From: Deltaproteobacteria bacterium
Lineage (GTDB): Bacteria > UBA10199 > JACPAL01 > GCA-016699445
DNA length: 64,000 nt
Reading direction: 5' to 3'
Assembly (NCBI GenBank): GCA_016699445.1
Contig: CP064976.1
Location: 1,674,001-1,738,000, forward strand
Shown here: positions 1 to 8,480 of the stretch, one piece after another
How positions within the stretch are numbered: the first letter of the stretch is position 1
Layout: the number at the start of each line of letters is the position of its first letter
Made by a program: the position numbers and the translations under genes
Notes under the pieces: model-generated
Database searches by the model: none
Told to the model about the DNA's origin: nothing
Seen by the model: only the letters and a program-made list of their open reading frames with translations

Positions 1-2
1 CT

Positions 3-887
3 GTGAGCGAAGTGGTGTCGTTGATTGGGTCTAAAGAAGGGATTGCTAATTTTCCTTTAGCTTTTGTGAATCCTGGTGATGTGGTTTTGGTGCCTTCTCC
101 GGGTTATCCTCCTTACCATAGTGGAGCCTTGTTTGCCGGTGGTGTGCCGTATCATATGCATTTGAAACGTGAGCTGGGATTTTTGCCGGATCTTGAAGCG
201 ATTCCTGCTGACATTGTGGCTCGTGCCAAAGTCATGCATGTGAATTATCCCAACAATCCTACAGGAGCGATTGCCGGAAAAGATTTTTATGAGCGCGTGA
301 TCGCATTTGCCAAAAAACATAACATCATCGTGTGTGCAGATGCGGCTTATGTGGAACAGTATGATCAGGTAAAACCCATTTCCTTTTTGGAAGTCCCTGG
401 AGCGCGTGACGTGGGGATTGAGTTTCATTCTCTTTCAAAGACCTACAATATGACCGGCTGGCGCATTGGTTTTGCGTGTGGCAACAAAGACATCATTGCT
501 GGTCTTGGAAAAGTGAAGACCAATATTGATTCCGGTATTTTTCAAGCGGTGCAACATGCGGGCATTGCCGCTCTCACCAGCGATCAAGGATGTGTTGATG
601 AGATGCGACAAATTTATCGTCGTCGTCGTCAACTCTTAGTGTCTGGTCTGAAAAAATTAGGCTGGGATGTGGCTTCCGCCGCTGCTGCTTTTTATGTGTG
701 GGTGGCGGTTCCTAAAGGCAGTGATTCCAAAACATTTGCCAAAAAAGTTTTAGAAGAAGCGGGTATCGTCATCACTCCAGGAGTGGGCTTTGGTGAAGGT
801 GGAGAAGGGTATGTGCGTTTCGCGCTTACTCGGGATGAAAACCGTCTTCAAGAAGCTCTTCAACGACTTGAGAAAATTAAGTTTTGA
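3..887 (+). CDS. dapL: LL-diaminopimelate aminotransferase-like PLP enzyme, 5' end outside window
   Basis: C-terminal 294 residues of a class I/II (fold-type I) aminotransferase; full-length relatives have about 390-410 residues, so the start lies upstream and the GTG at position 3 is internal. The visible part opens in the GSKEG motif of the large domain, has the substrate/PLP motif NYPNNPTG and the Schiff-base lysine at residue 146 in SLSKTYNMTGWR. The wording of these motifs is closest to DapL, which converts tetrahydrodipicolinate to LL-diaminopimelate for lysine and peptidoglycan synthesis; AlaC-type alanine aminotransferases are the alternative. The stop overlaps the TTG start of folK by 4 nt, so the two are probably co-transcribed. 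Confidence 0.85.
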   Translation: MSEVVSLIGSKEGIANFPLAFVNPGDVVLVPSPGYPPYHSGALFAGGVPYHMHLKRELGFLPDLEAIPADIVARAKVMHVNYPNNPTGAIAGKDFYERVIAFAKKHNIIVCADAAYVEQYDQVKPISFLEVPGARDVGIEFHSLSKTYNMTGWRIGFACGNKDIIAGLGKVKTNIDSGIFQAVQHAGIAALTSDQGCVDEMRQIYRRRRQLLVSGLKKLGWDVASAAAAFYVWVAVPKGSDSKTFAKKVLEEAGIVITPGVGFGEGGEGYVRFALTRDENRLQEALQRLEKIKF

Positions 888-1351
888 GTATCTTGAGTTA
901 CATGGCTGTTGGTTCTAATCTAGGTGACCGACTTCAGAATATTCAAACTGTTCAACAAAAACTGAATACTTCCGAGATAAAGGTTCTTCGTACGTCTCCA
1001 TTTTATGAAACTCAGGCTCTGTGTCGTCCAGATCAGGATTTTATGCCAGATTTTCTCAATGGTGTTTTTGAAGTTAAAACTTCTTTGAGTCCTGAAGCTC
1101 TTCTAAATGCTATCGAAAAAATTGAAAGAGACATGGGCCGTACTTCAAAAAGTGATTGGTCGCCACGTGTGATTGATCTCGATATTCTTTTTTATGGAGA
1201 TCAAATCATTGATACAGCACATCTTCAGATTCCCCACCCTGAAATTCAAAATCGTTGGTTTGTATTAAAACCCTTGTCAGATTTGATTCCGGACTTTAAG
1301 CACCCACTACTTTTAAAAACCGTTCAACAATTATTGAGTGAACTAACCTAA
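884..1351 (+). CDS. folK: HPPK, 2-amino-4-hydroxy-6-hydroxymethyldihydropteridine pyrophosphokinase
   Basis: 155 residues, normal for FolK, which transfers pyrophosphate from ATP to 6-hydroxymethyl-dihydropterin in folate synthesis. The N-terminal AVGSNLGD motif and the family signature PRVIDLDILFYGD (about residues 100-112) are both present. The start is a TTG overlapping the upstream stop (TTGA); no upstream ATG is available and the ATG at codon 7 would cut the first beta strand. It is followed after 9 nt by tal with a good ribosome-binding site. Confidence 0.92.
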   Translation: MSILSYMAVGSNLGDRLQNIQTVQQKLNTSEIKVLRTSPFYETQALCRPDQDFMPDFLNGVFEVKTSLSPEALLNAIEKIERDMGRTSKSDWSPRVIDLDILFYGDQIIDTAHLQIPHPEIQNRWFVLKPLSDLIPDFKHPLLLKTVQQLLSELT

Positions 1352-1360
1352 GGAGTTTTT

Positions 1361-2005
1361 ATGGAATTTTTTCTAGATACCGCTGACACAAAAGAAATCA
1401 AAGAATGTTGGGACATGGGAGTGATTGATGGCGTGACCACCAATCCTTCTCTCGCAGCTAAAACAGGGCGTAATTATGACGAGACCATTAAGGAAATTGC
1501 GACAATTGTCGATGGCCCAATCAGTGCAGAAACGGTGAGTTTAGATTATGAAGGCATGCTCAAAGAAGCCTATCACTTTGCAAAAATGCACAAGAATATC
1601 GTGATCAAAGTCCCTATGACATTGACGGCGATGAAGGTGGTTAAAAAACTTGCTAGCGAAGGTATTAAAACAAACGTCACCTTACTTTTTAGTCCTAACC
1701 AAGCTCTTCTGGCCGCAAAAGCTGGAGCGACTTATGTGAGCCCTTTCGTCGTACGTTTCGATGATATTTCGGAAGAAGGAATGCTGTTAATCGAACACAT
1801 CCGCCAGATTTATGACAATTACGAATTCAAAACAAAAATCCTGGTCGCATCGATTCGCAATCCTATCCACGTCCGTGACTCCGCTTTGATTGGTGCCGAT
1901 GTTGCGACGATTCCCTACAGTGTTATCAAACAATTGGCCAACCATCCTTTGACTGACATTGGTATTGAGAAGTTTTTGAAGGATTGGGAAAAGGTGCCGA
2001 AGTAA
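1361..2005 (+). CDS. tal: Transaldolase, short TalC/fructose-6-phosphate aldolase type
   Basis: 214 residues, the size of the short decameric TalC/FSA subfamily rather than the 310-residue TalA/B type. The N-terminal FFLDTADTKEIKE, the TTNPS motif (residues 27-31) and the Schiff-base Lys83 in NIVIKVPMT are intact. It moves a dihydroxyacetone unit between sugar phosphates in the non-oxidative pentose phosphate pathway. AAGGAG lies just upstream of the ATG. It ends the dapL-folK-tal run; a strong hairpin terminator follows at 2040. Confidence 0.92.
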   Translation: MEFFLDTADTKEIKECWDMGVIDGVTTNPSLAAKTGRNYDETIKEIATIVDGPISAETVSLDYEGMLKEAYHFAKMHKNIVIKVPMTLTAMKVVKKLASEGIKTNVTLLFSPNQALLAAKAGATYVSPFVVRFDDISEEGMLLIEHIRQIYDNYEFKTKILVASIRNPIHVRDSALIGADVATIPYSVIKQLANHPLTDIGIEKFLKDWEKVPK

Positions 2006-2039
2006 ACTTTACAAAATCCGGTCTTACCCCAATTCCGCA

Positions 2040-2063
2040 CCTCTTTTTGAAAGAGGTTGTTTT
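2040..2063 (+). terminator. Rho-independent terminator after tal
   Basis: A perfect 7-bp stem (CCTCTTT / AAAGAGG) with a 3-nt loop is followed by TTGTTTT, 34 nt after the tal stop. This is a classical intrinsic terminator for the plus-strand operon. Confidence 0.8.
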
Positions 2064-2083
2064 AATTGGTGTAAAATAATTTT

Positions 2084-2157
2084 GTCATGGCGAGCGAAGC
2101 GTGGCCATCTCCCGCGATAAAACGTGAGATCGCCACGCCCTTCGGGCTCGCGATGAC
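2084..2157. repeat. REP-like imperfect palindrome (GTCATGGCGAGC...GCTCGCGATGAC)
   Basis: A 74-bp imperfect inverted repeat whose ends are GTCATGGCGAGC and its near complement GCTCGCGATGAC, with GATCTC-type sequence towards the centre. Palindromes with this 'GTCATxGCGAGCGAAGC' wording are dispersed, high-copy intergenic repeats in many bacterial genomes. It sits between the tal terminator and the 3' end of the large minus-strand run, so it separates convergent units. No function is implied beyond possible transcription termination or mRNA stabilisation. Confidence 0.7.
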
Positions 2158-2189
2158 ACTCAGGAAAAATCAACTGCGGAATTTTGGTC

Positions 2190-2795
2190 TTATTTGAAAA
2201 TCGATCTCATCTCAGCATCGACATTCAGTAATCTTGTTGAATTTAATTCAGGATGAGGGTGTCGACTTAATCTCAAAGTATTATTACTTTCTAAGTAAGG
2301 TGCTAATCCGGCAATTTCATGAAACGCTGAGTATAATTGCTGAAAAACGAATGTTATAAATGAGACGCTTCCACCTCCATCTTCGCTAATCTGATTGGAT
2401 GGCATCTCCCCAAAAAGTTGAAATGTTAGGCTTTCAGACTGAGGGGTATTTAAAGAAGGCGCCAGATCAAAAAAAACTCGGACTCCACACTCAAGATTTG
2501 GATAAGAAGCTAAATCCATTGTGATGCGAGGTCCTTGTGATGTTTCTTCAACTTTTGGATTCTCAAATTTTTTTGAAGGGTAGAAGCCTTGAAATTCCTT
2601 TCTTACAGTCAGTAAGACTTTTAGGACTTCAGTGCATCTTCGACTTAAATCTTCAGTTGTTGTGACACCTTCTGTGATACCTTCTATGATATCAAGCTTC
2701 ACACACCCCGATGCAGGTTCATGCACGGGGTGCGGATCGAGATTTCGAAAAGCCAGACTTTCAAACTGACTGTACTCCAGAGGTCTTGGTATCAT
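2190..2795 (-). CDS. Hypothetical protein, coupled to the last subtilase
   Basis: 201 residues; I recognise no family. The start is taken as the ATG at 2793-2795 because it forms TAATG with the stop of the upstream subtilase (1-nt overlap), the usual arrangement for translational coupling; an in-frame ATG 18 codons upstream also exists but lies inside the subtilase. There is no signal peptide or membrane segment. Alternating hydrophobic pattern with a Gly-Gly-Gly turn near residue 140 suggests a cytoplasmic or chaperone-like globular protein. It is the last gene of the 18.7-kb minus-strand run, so it may assist the proteases; this is inference only. Confidence 0.6.
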   Translation of the reverse strand: MIPRPLEYSQFESLAFRNLDPHPVHEPASGCVKLDIIEGITEGVTTTEDLSRRCTEVLKVLLTVRKEFQGFYPSKKFENPKVEETSQGPRITMDLASYPNLECGVRVFFDLAPSLNTPQSESLTFQLFGEMPSNQISEDGGGSVSFITFVFQQLYSAFHEIAGLAPYLESNNTLRLSRHPHPELNSTRLLNVDAEMRSIFK

Positions 2796-5617
2796 TAGGG
2801 TGTTGTGGGACATGTATCTGCCAATGAAGGACGGTAACCTGCTTGGCAAGTATTAAAAGTGGCGGTGGTGTTTTGTCTGACAAAGCAGGTTGGGCAACCT
2901 AGCTCGAGGTAATTAATAGGCGTACCATCACGCATCATGCGAGCTTGAGCTGTGGACAAGGCTGTAGCGTAGCTTTGCCCTGCTTGAGTGCTGTCTGTAG
3001 GCACAATGGTTCCATCACGTCTAGCCGCCCGCATGGTGAGCGAATACATCTGACCAATCATAGGGCTGGCCGTAGGATTGGCTGTGAACTGAAGTGAAGG
3101 GAAAGAAAAATATCCAGCTGTTTTTTGAGTATCGAGATAAGAACTTGAAAGCCGAGAGCTTGAAGGAAAAAGCTGAGTGCTGGTAGTACCGCCCATAAAT
3201 CGGGCACCAGTAGCTGTGCCACCAAAACTGGTCGGATCAAAAACAACAACAGGTTTAAGCACAGGATAGAGCATGCGAGTAGGTGCTCCTGTGTCAATAG
3301 TATCAGGAGTGGACGCTCCAACACGGACTCCTCCAGTTTCACCCGTCAAATAGAAGACAGGTTGAGGCCCGATTCCATCAGCATAACGAGGGATTAAGCT
3401 CATATTGGAAGGCGGGTATTCAGAAGCCGGGAGAAATGTTTCGGTCCCATTGATGGTGCGCGCAGTTCTGGGAGAAGAGGTCATGTTTTGATTGAGACGA
3501 ACATGATTAGGTCTACCGCGCATGTAGATGGTATTTTCTTTTTCTAATTTTAGATAGCCTCGACCATATTTGTAGCTGGTTCTGACTTCCCCATAGCGAG
3601 GATTATTAGGATCTTCGGAATATCGAGCATAAATGGATTGGAGACCGACACTTCTTTCAGCCAGTCTTATGAGGGCTGCTTTGAGTTCGGAAGGGTTTCG
3701 TCTGAATTGGGGATAACGATCGAGAAGTAAAGCTGTCATTCCAGAAGTGACTGCAGCGGCTCCTGAAGTACCGGAAGCAATACCAGGACTTTCTCTCAAA
3801 GAAGGAGAAGGTGCTATAAAGTCGGGCTTAACCGAATCAGAATTTAAATCACTGTGTGATTGAAGTGTGAGGAAGTTTCGATTTAATTCATTAGGCTGCA
3901 TTCCAAAAGTAAGAGCAGGGCCGCGGCTACTGTTTGTTGAAGGTCCTTGAACTCCACAACCTGAATCTAATGGAGCAATGCATAAAGCCGCAGCGACAGT
4001 TACAGATTCTGGAAATGTGTTTGATTCCGACAAAGATACCGAAGTGTTATATATTTTTAATGTATTATATATTGTAAACAGATTGATGTATGTGGGGTCA
4101 TGGCTAGTTGAGGCGGATCGACTTTTTTCAATAACAATTCCGTAGCGAGCTAGGCCTGCAGGACAATTTGATGATGGAATATCTGTCTGGATCAAATCTC
4201 CAGAAACAGTTTCTGTGTTCGAATTATCATATAAAATGAATCTTTTGGAATAATAGATACCCATTCCATTATCTGAGACCAAAGCTCTCCATCCTCTCTC
4301 GCCAGGGAGATATTTTACCAATGTCAATGTATAGTCGATAGAATCTTGCGGAGAGAGACCGGCATCTATTCTGATGGGGTAATCTGATGACGCTGTAGGC
4401 TCCAGGCAACCCAGATCATTGACGATTACTTCCCCTGACACATTGCTAGTTTCCGCAAGGTCAATATTTGTAGGTGTGACAGCATCAGAAATAAAAGTTG
4501 TAGCTGTCTGTGTATTCCAATTGAGTAATTGAGGGTATCGGGTTGAGGGGGTAAATAGGCCTGACCAATGCATTCCAGGAGCAGCATAATTTCCAGCGCT
4601 AGCAATGATAAGAGTATTTTGATCTATGGCTTTTTGATGTTGGGCTTGGGCTGGGCCCGGAAAGGCATTGCGGCCTACACGACGATCGATCAAATTTGCG
4701 AGAGACGTATTAATAATATCAGGGTTTAATGTAAGTGCTGTGTTGATACCTTGAATCAGCGCTTGAGAAGAATCACTTGCATGAATTAATAAAAAATGAG
4801 CCTCGGGAGCTATTTCATAGATCAACTGAAGCATTTTATTTCCATGATCGTTATAGGATTCGGGAGTTGGAGGAGTTAGATTTCTTGTGATAGTTGTTCC
4901 TGGAGGAATTAATCCTCTTGAGATGAGATCAGGAAACTGGCGCTCATCAAATTTGTCGACAATAGCAATCGTGACAGGATTTCCGTCTCCGCCGCGGCCA
5001 CTCCCTGTCACACGTCCGGTCAGCTGCCACCAATTATCATTGGTTCCTATCCAACCAGCAGTTTTGGCTGTGGTATCCGTATAACCTGTGATTTCAAGTC
5101 CTGCGACGTATTGGGAGAGTTCTCTAAGATGAGAAATTGGGAGTTCAATTTCAACAGCCCTTGGATCAAAGTTAGGAGTGACTTTGGCTCCATGTTCAGT
5201 CAAGAGAGAAGGAAAATCTCTTTTTTGACCTGAATAATCATAATCAAAAGCAGTGAGGATCAGTCTATCTTCAATGACACGATCGTGAGAGATGTGACCA
5301 GCTTTAGCCCAATTGGCATCTCCATTTTCATAAGCTGTGAGAGCTGTCAGAAGTTGATCTCCAAGAATGCCCCACAACATTGTCTCTTCATCGGACTTTT
5401 CTTTTAAGCCAATAGATTTTGCGGAAGCTTTGAGAGCTTCAAGCTGTTCTTTCTTTTGATTGGCAATAGAATCTGGAAGCGGATCCTTGAGAGTCTCTTG
5501 GAAAACATTTTGAGAAATATCTTTAATGTCTTCAACAACAGGCTTTGTGTGAGCTGACTGCGTGAATGAAAGCAGTGTTAAACAAGAGAGAAGAGCGATT
5601 TTATTTTTTAGAATCAT
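2795..5617 (-). CDS. Exported subtilisin-like S8 protease, array copy 1
   Basis: 940 residues. A signal peptide spans about residues 1-24 (K-rich start, LLSCLTLLSF core, QSAHT). Residues about 25-200 look like a propeptide/N-domain. The S8 catalytic residues are visible: Asp221 (TIAIVD), His258 (DHGNKML), oxyanion Asn343 (ASAGN) and Ser618 (GTSGAAA), with the supporting SSRGP (564-567) and VKPDFIAP motifs. An insertion of about 200 residues separates Asn343 from SSRGP. Residues about 650-940 form a C-terminal domain of unknown type ending in four cysteines (LGCPTC, NTCQ, DTCP). AAGGAC lies 8 nt upstream of the ATG. Its 3' third is identical by eye to that of copy 2 over about 590 nt. Probably periplasmic, surface-bound or secreted. 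Confidence 0.9.
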   Translation of the reverse strand: MILKNKIALLSCLTLLSFTQSAHTKPVVEDIKDISQNVFQETLKDPLPDSIANQKKEQLEALKASAKSIGLKEKSDEETMLWGILGDQLLTALTAYENGDANWAKAGHISHDRVIEDRLILTAFDYDYSGQKRDFPSLLTEHGAKVTPNFDPRAVEIELPISHLRELSQYVAGLEITGYTDTTAKTAGWIGTNDNWWQLTGRVTGSGRGGDGNPVTIAIVDKFDERQFPDLISRGLIPPGTTITRNLTPPTPESYNDHGNKMLQLIYEIAPEAHFLLIHASDSSQALIQGINTALTLNPDIINTSLANLIDRRVGRNAFPGPAQAQHQKAIDQNTLIIASAGNYAAPGMHWSGLFTPSTRYPQLLNWNTQTATTFISDAVTPTNIDLAETSNVSGEVIVNDLGCLEPTASSDYPIRIDAGLSPQDSIDYTLTLVKYLPGERGWRALVSDNGMGIYYSKRFILYDNSNTETVSGDLIQTDIPSSNCPAGLARYGIVIEKSRSASTSHDPTYINLFTIYNTLKIYNTSVSLSESNTFPESVTVAAALCIAPLDSGCGVQGPSTNSSRGPALTFGMQPNELNRNFLTLQSHSDLNSDSVKPDFIAPSPSLRESPGIASGTSGAAAVTSGMTALLLDRYPQFRRNPSELKAALIRLAERSVGLQSIYARYSEDPNNPRYGEVRTSYKYGRGYLKLEKENTIYMRGRPNHVRLNQNMTSSPRTARTINGTETFLPASEYPPSNMSLIPRYADGIGPQPVFYLTGETGGVRVGASTPDTIDTGAPTRMLYPVLKPVVVFDPTSFGGTATGARFMGGTTSTQLFPSSSRLSSSYLDTQKTAGYFSFPSLQFTANPTASPMIGQMYSLTMRAARRDGTIVPTDSTQAGQSYATALSTAQARMMRDGTPINYLELGCPTCFVRQNTTATFNTCQAGYRPSLADTCPTTP

Positions 5618-5643
5618 AAGAGAGTCCTTAAATTATTAAATAT

Positions 5644-8454
5644 TTAGGGTGTTGTGGGACATGTATCAGCCAAAGAAGGACGGTAAGCAGCCTGACAAGT
5701 ATTAAAAGTGGCGGTTGTGTTTTGTCTGACAAAGCAGGTTGAGCAACCTAGCTCGAGATAATTAATAGGGGTGCCATCACGCATAGAGCGAGCTTGAGCT
5801 GCGGACAAGGCTGTATTGTAGTCTGAAGTAGCTTGAGTGCTGCCCGTAGGGACCAGTGAGCCATCACGTCTAGCGGCTCGCATGGTGAGCGAATACATCT
5901 GACCAATCATAGGGCTGGCCGTAGGATTGGCTGTGAACTGAAGTGAAGGGAAAGAAAAATATCCAGCTGTTTTTTGAGTATCGAGATAAGAACTTGAAAG
6001 CCGAGAGCTTGAAGGAAAAAGCTGAGTGCTGGTAGTACCGCCCATAAATCGGGCACCAGTAGCTGTGCCACCAAAACTGGTCGGATCAAAAACAACAACA
6101 GGTTTAAGCACAGGATAGAGCATGCGAGTAGGTGCTCCTGTGTCAATAGTATCAGGAGTGGACGCTCCAACACGGACTCCTCCAGTTTCACCCGTCAAAT
6201 AGAAGACAGGTTGAGGCCCGATTCCATCAGCATAACGAGGGATTAAGCTCATATTGGAAGGCGGGTATTCAGAAGCCGGGAGAAATGTTTCGGTCCCATT
6301 GATGGTGCGCGCAGTTCTGGGAGAAGAGGTCATGTTTTGATTGAGACGAACATGATTAGGTCTACCGCGCATGTAGATGGTATTTTCTTTTTCTAATTTT
6401 AGATAGCCTCGACCATATTTGTAGCTGGTTCTGACTTCCCCATAGCGAGGATTATTAGGATCTTCGGAATAACGAGCATAAATGGATTGAAGCCCGACGC
6501 TTCTTTCAGCCAATCTCATGAGAGCGGCTTTCAGTTCTGAGGGATTTCGTCTGAATTGAGGGTAACGATCGAGAAGTAAAGCTGCCATTCCAGAAGTGAC
6601 TGCAGCGGCTCCTGAGGTGGATGGATCGCTTGAATCAAAGGGTAGATAAGCAGTTGGGGTGACAAAATCAGGTTTCACAGCATCGACATCTGAATCTTTG
6701 CGGGATTGAAGTGTGAGGAAGTTGCGATTTAAATCATTAGGCTGCCTTCCAGCAATGACAGCAGGCCCTCGGCCTGAATAGCTGCGCGGACCTTGAACTG
6801 GACAAGGTGAATTAGAAGCTGCGAAGCAAGTGGCGGCTCCTACTGTGACAGTCTGTGGCCATGTACTGCTCTCCACTAACGAGGATGCTGTAGTAAAAAC
6901 CCTCATGGGTTGGTGTGTGGTGAAAACGCTTATGAATGCTGGATTTGCCCCAGATGAAATAGGGATATCACTTGAGATGACTATGCCATATCGATCTTGG
7001 TTAGTTGCGCAGTTTGAGCTGGGGATGTTTGCTTGAATCAAATTTCCAGAAGTAGCATCATTAGTATGATTTAAAAAACCGATAAATCTTATGGTAATTT
7101 CCATTCCTCCACTGCCATCATAGGCCACAGTTCTCCAACCCCTTTGAGACGGAATATATTTAACAAGAAATAATTGGTAAGAACTTGGATGATCATTAGA
7201 AAATCCAGCTTCGATGAGGATGGGGAGGTCACTGGAATCTGAGTCTGCTAAACATCCTAGATCATTAACAACAACTTCTCCAGAGACATTACTTGTTTCG
7301 GCTAAATCAACCAATGGCCCTGGAGGTGAATCTAAAATTGGAATGCTGGCTGTTTGAGTATTCCAATTAAGAAGTTTAGGGTACATCGTTGAGCGCGTAA
7401 AAAGCCCCGCCCAATGCATTCCAGGGTCAGCTTGATTTCCTGCTGAAGCTACAGTGAGTATTCCACTGTTAAAAGCTTCTTCATGGGATGCTTGAGTCGG
7501 TCCTGGAAAGGGTGCATGCCCTAGTTTTCGATCAAAAAAAGATCCTATTGATGTATTAATAATATCCGGATTCATTGAAATTGCTGCACGTATTCCCTGC
7601 GCACCGGAATCGACCGTATTACCAACATTTATCAAAATATAACGAGCTTCGGGTGCTTGCTCATAGGCTAAGGCAAGCATGAGATTTCCATGATCACTCA
7701 CATTGGAGGGGTCAAGATTTCGAGCGATGACCGATCCTGCCGGGATAAGGCCTCTGGAAATCAGATTGGGGAATTGGCTTTCATCAAACATATCTACAAT
7801 GGCAATGGTCACAGGATTACCATCACCACCACGGCCACTGCCTGTCACACGTCCAGTCAGCTGCCACCAGTCGGCGTTTGTTCCTCCCCAAGAAGAGCTT
7901 TTTGCTGTTGTATAAAGATATCGGGCAATCGCAAGCCTTGCGACATGATTGGATAGCTCTCTGAGCTCTGAGATGGGGACTTCGATTCCAAAAGCTCTAG
8001 GATCTTCATCGGTAAGAATCTTAGCTCCATGTTGAGTCAACACTTCATGAAAATCTCTTTTTTGACCTGAATAATCATAATCAAAAGCAGTGAGGATCAG
8101 TCTATCTTCAATGACACGATCGTGAGGGATGTGAGCCGCTTTGGCCCAATCAGAATCTCCATTTTCATAAGCTGTGAGAGCTGTCAGAAGTTGATCTCCA
8201 AGAATGCCCCACAACATTGTCTCTTCATCGGACTTTTCTTTTAAGCCAATAGATTTTGCGGAAGCTTTGAGAGCTTCAAGCTGTTCTTTCTTTTGATTGG
8301 CAATAGAATCTGGAAGCGGATCCTTGAGAGTCTCTTGGAAAACATTTTGAGAAATATCTTTAATGTCTTCAACAACAGGCTTTGTGTGAGCTGACTGCGT
8401 GAATGAAAGCAGTGTTAAACAAGAGAGAAGAGCGATTTTATTTTTTAGAATCAT
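5644..8454 (-). CDS. Exported subtilisin-like S8 protease, array copy 2
   Basis: 936 residues with the same layout as copy 1: identical signal peptide, N-domain, S8 domain (IVDMFD, DHGNLML, ASAGN), C-terminal Cys-containing domain. The serine motif reads PSTSGAAA instead of GTSGAAA; the catalytic Ser is kept but the preceding Gly is Ser, which could weaken activity. The N-domain shares the HEVLTQHGAKI...VPISELREL type with copy 3, whereas copies 1 and 4 share SLLTEHGAKVTP...ELPISHLREL. The C-terminal 300 residues are the same as copy 1. It is therefore a mosaic. It is separated from copy 1 by 26 nt carrying only a ribosome-binding site. Confidence 0.9.
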   Translation of the reverse strand: MILKNKIALLSCLTLLSFTQSAHTKPVVEDIKDISQNVFQETLKDPLPDSIANQKKEQLEALKASAKSIGLKEKSDEETMLWGILGDQLLTALTAYENGDSDWAKAAHIPHDRVIEDRLILTAFDYDYSGQKRDFHEVLTQHGAKILTDEDPRAFGIEVPISELRELSNHVARLAIARYLYTTAKSSSWGGTNADWWQLTGRVTGSGRGGDGNPVTIAIVDMFDESQFPNLISRGLIPAGSVIARNLDPSNVSDHGNLMLALAYEQAPEARYILINVGNTVDSGAQGIRAAISMNPDIINTSIGSFFDRKLGHAPFPGPTQASHEEAFNSGILTVASAGNQADPGMHWAGLFTRSTMYPKLLNWNTQTASIPILDSPPGPLVDLAETSNVSGEVVVNDLGCLADSDSSDLPILIEAGFSNDHPSSYQLFLVKYIPSQRGWRTVAYDGSGGMEITIRFIGFLNHTNDATSGNLIQANIPSSNCATNQDRYGIVISSDIPISSGANPAFISVFTTHQPMRVFTTASSLVESSTWPQTVTVGAATCFAASNSPCPVQGPRSYSGRGPAVIAGRQPNDLNRNFLTLQSRKDSDVDAVKPDFVTPTAYLPFDSSDPSTSGAAAVTSGMAALLLDRYPQFRRNPSELKAALMRLAERSVGLQSIYARYSEDPNNPRYGEVRTSYKYGRGYLKLEKENTIYMRGRPNHVRLNQNMTSSPRTARTINGTETFLPASEYPPSNMSLIPRYADGIGPQPVFYLTGETGGVRVGASTPDTIDTGAPTRMLYPVLKPVVVFDPTSFGGTATGARFMGGTTSTQLFPSSSRLSSSYLDTQKTAGYFSFPSLQFTANPTASPMIGQMYSLTMRAARRDGSLVPTGSTQATSDYNTALSAAQARSMRDGTPINYLELGCSTCFVRQNTTATFNTCQAAYRPSLADTCPTTP

Positions 8455-8480
8455 AAGAGAGTCCTTAAATTATTAAATAT

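Noticed and set aside
57..428. Antisense reading frame opposite dapL
   Set aside because: It mirrors the codon pattern of the aminotransferase, has no ribosome-binding site and no protein features.
3058..3342. Leu-rich 94-codon frame repeated in three protease copies (also 5907-6191, similar at 11614)
   Set aside because: Looks like a conserved small protein only because the overlapping protease 3' ends are duplicated; same strand, different frame, no start signals.
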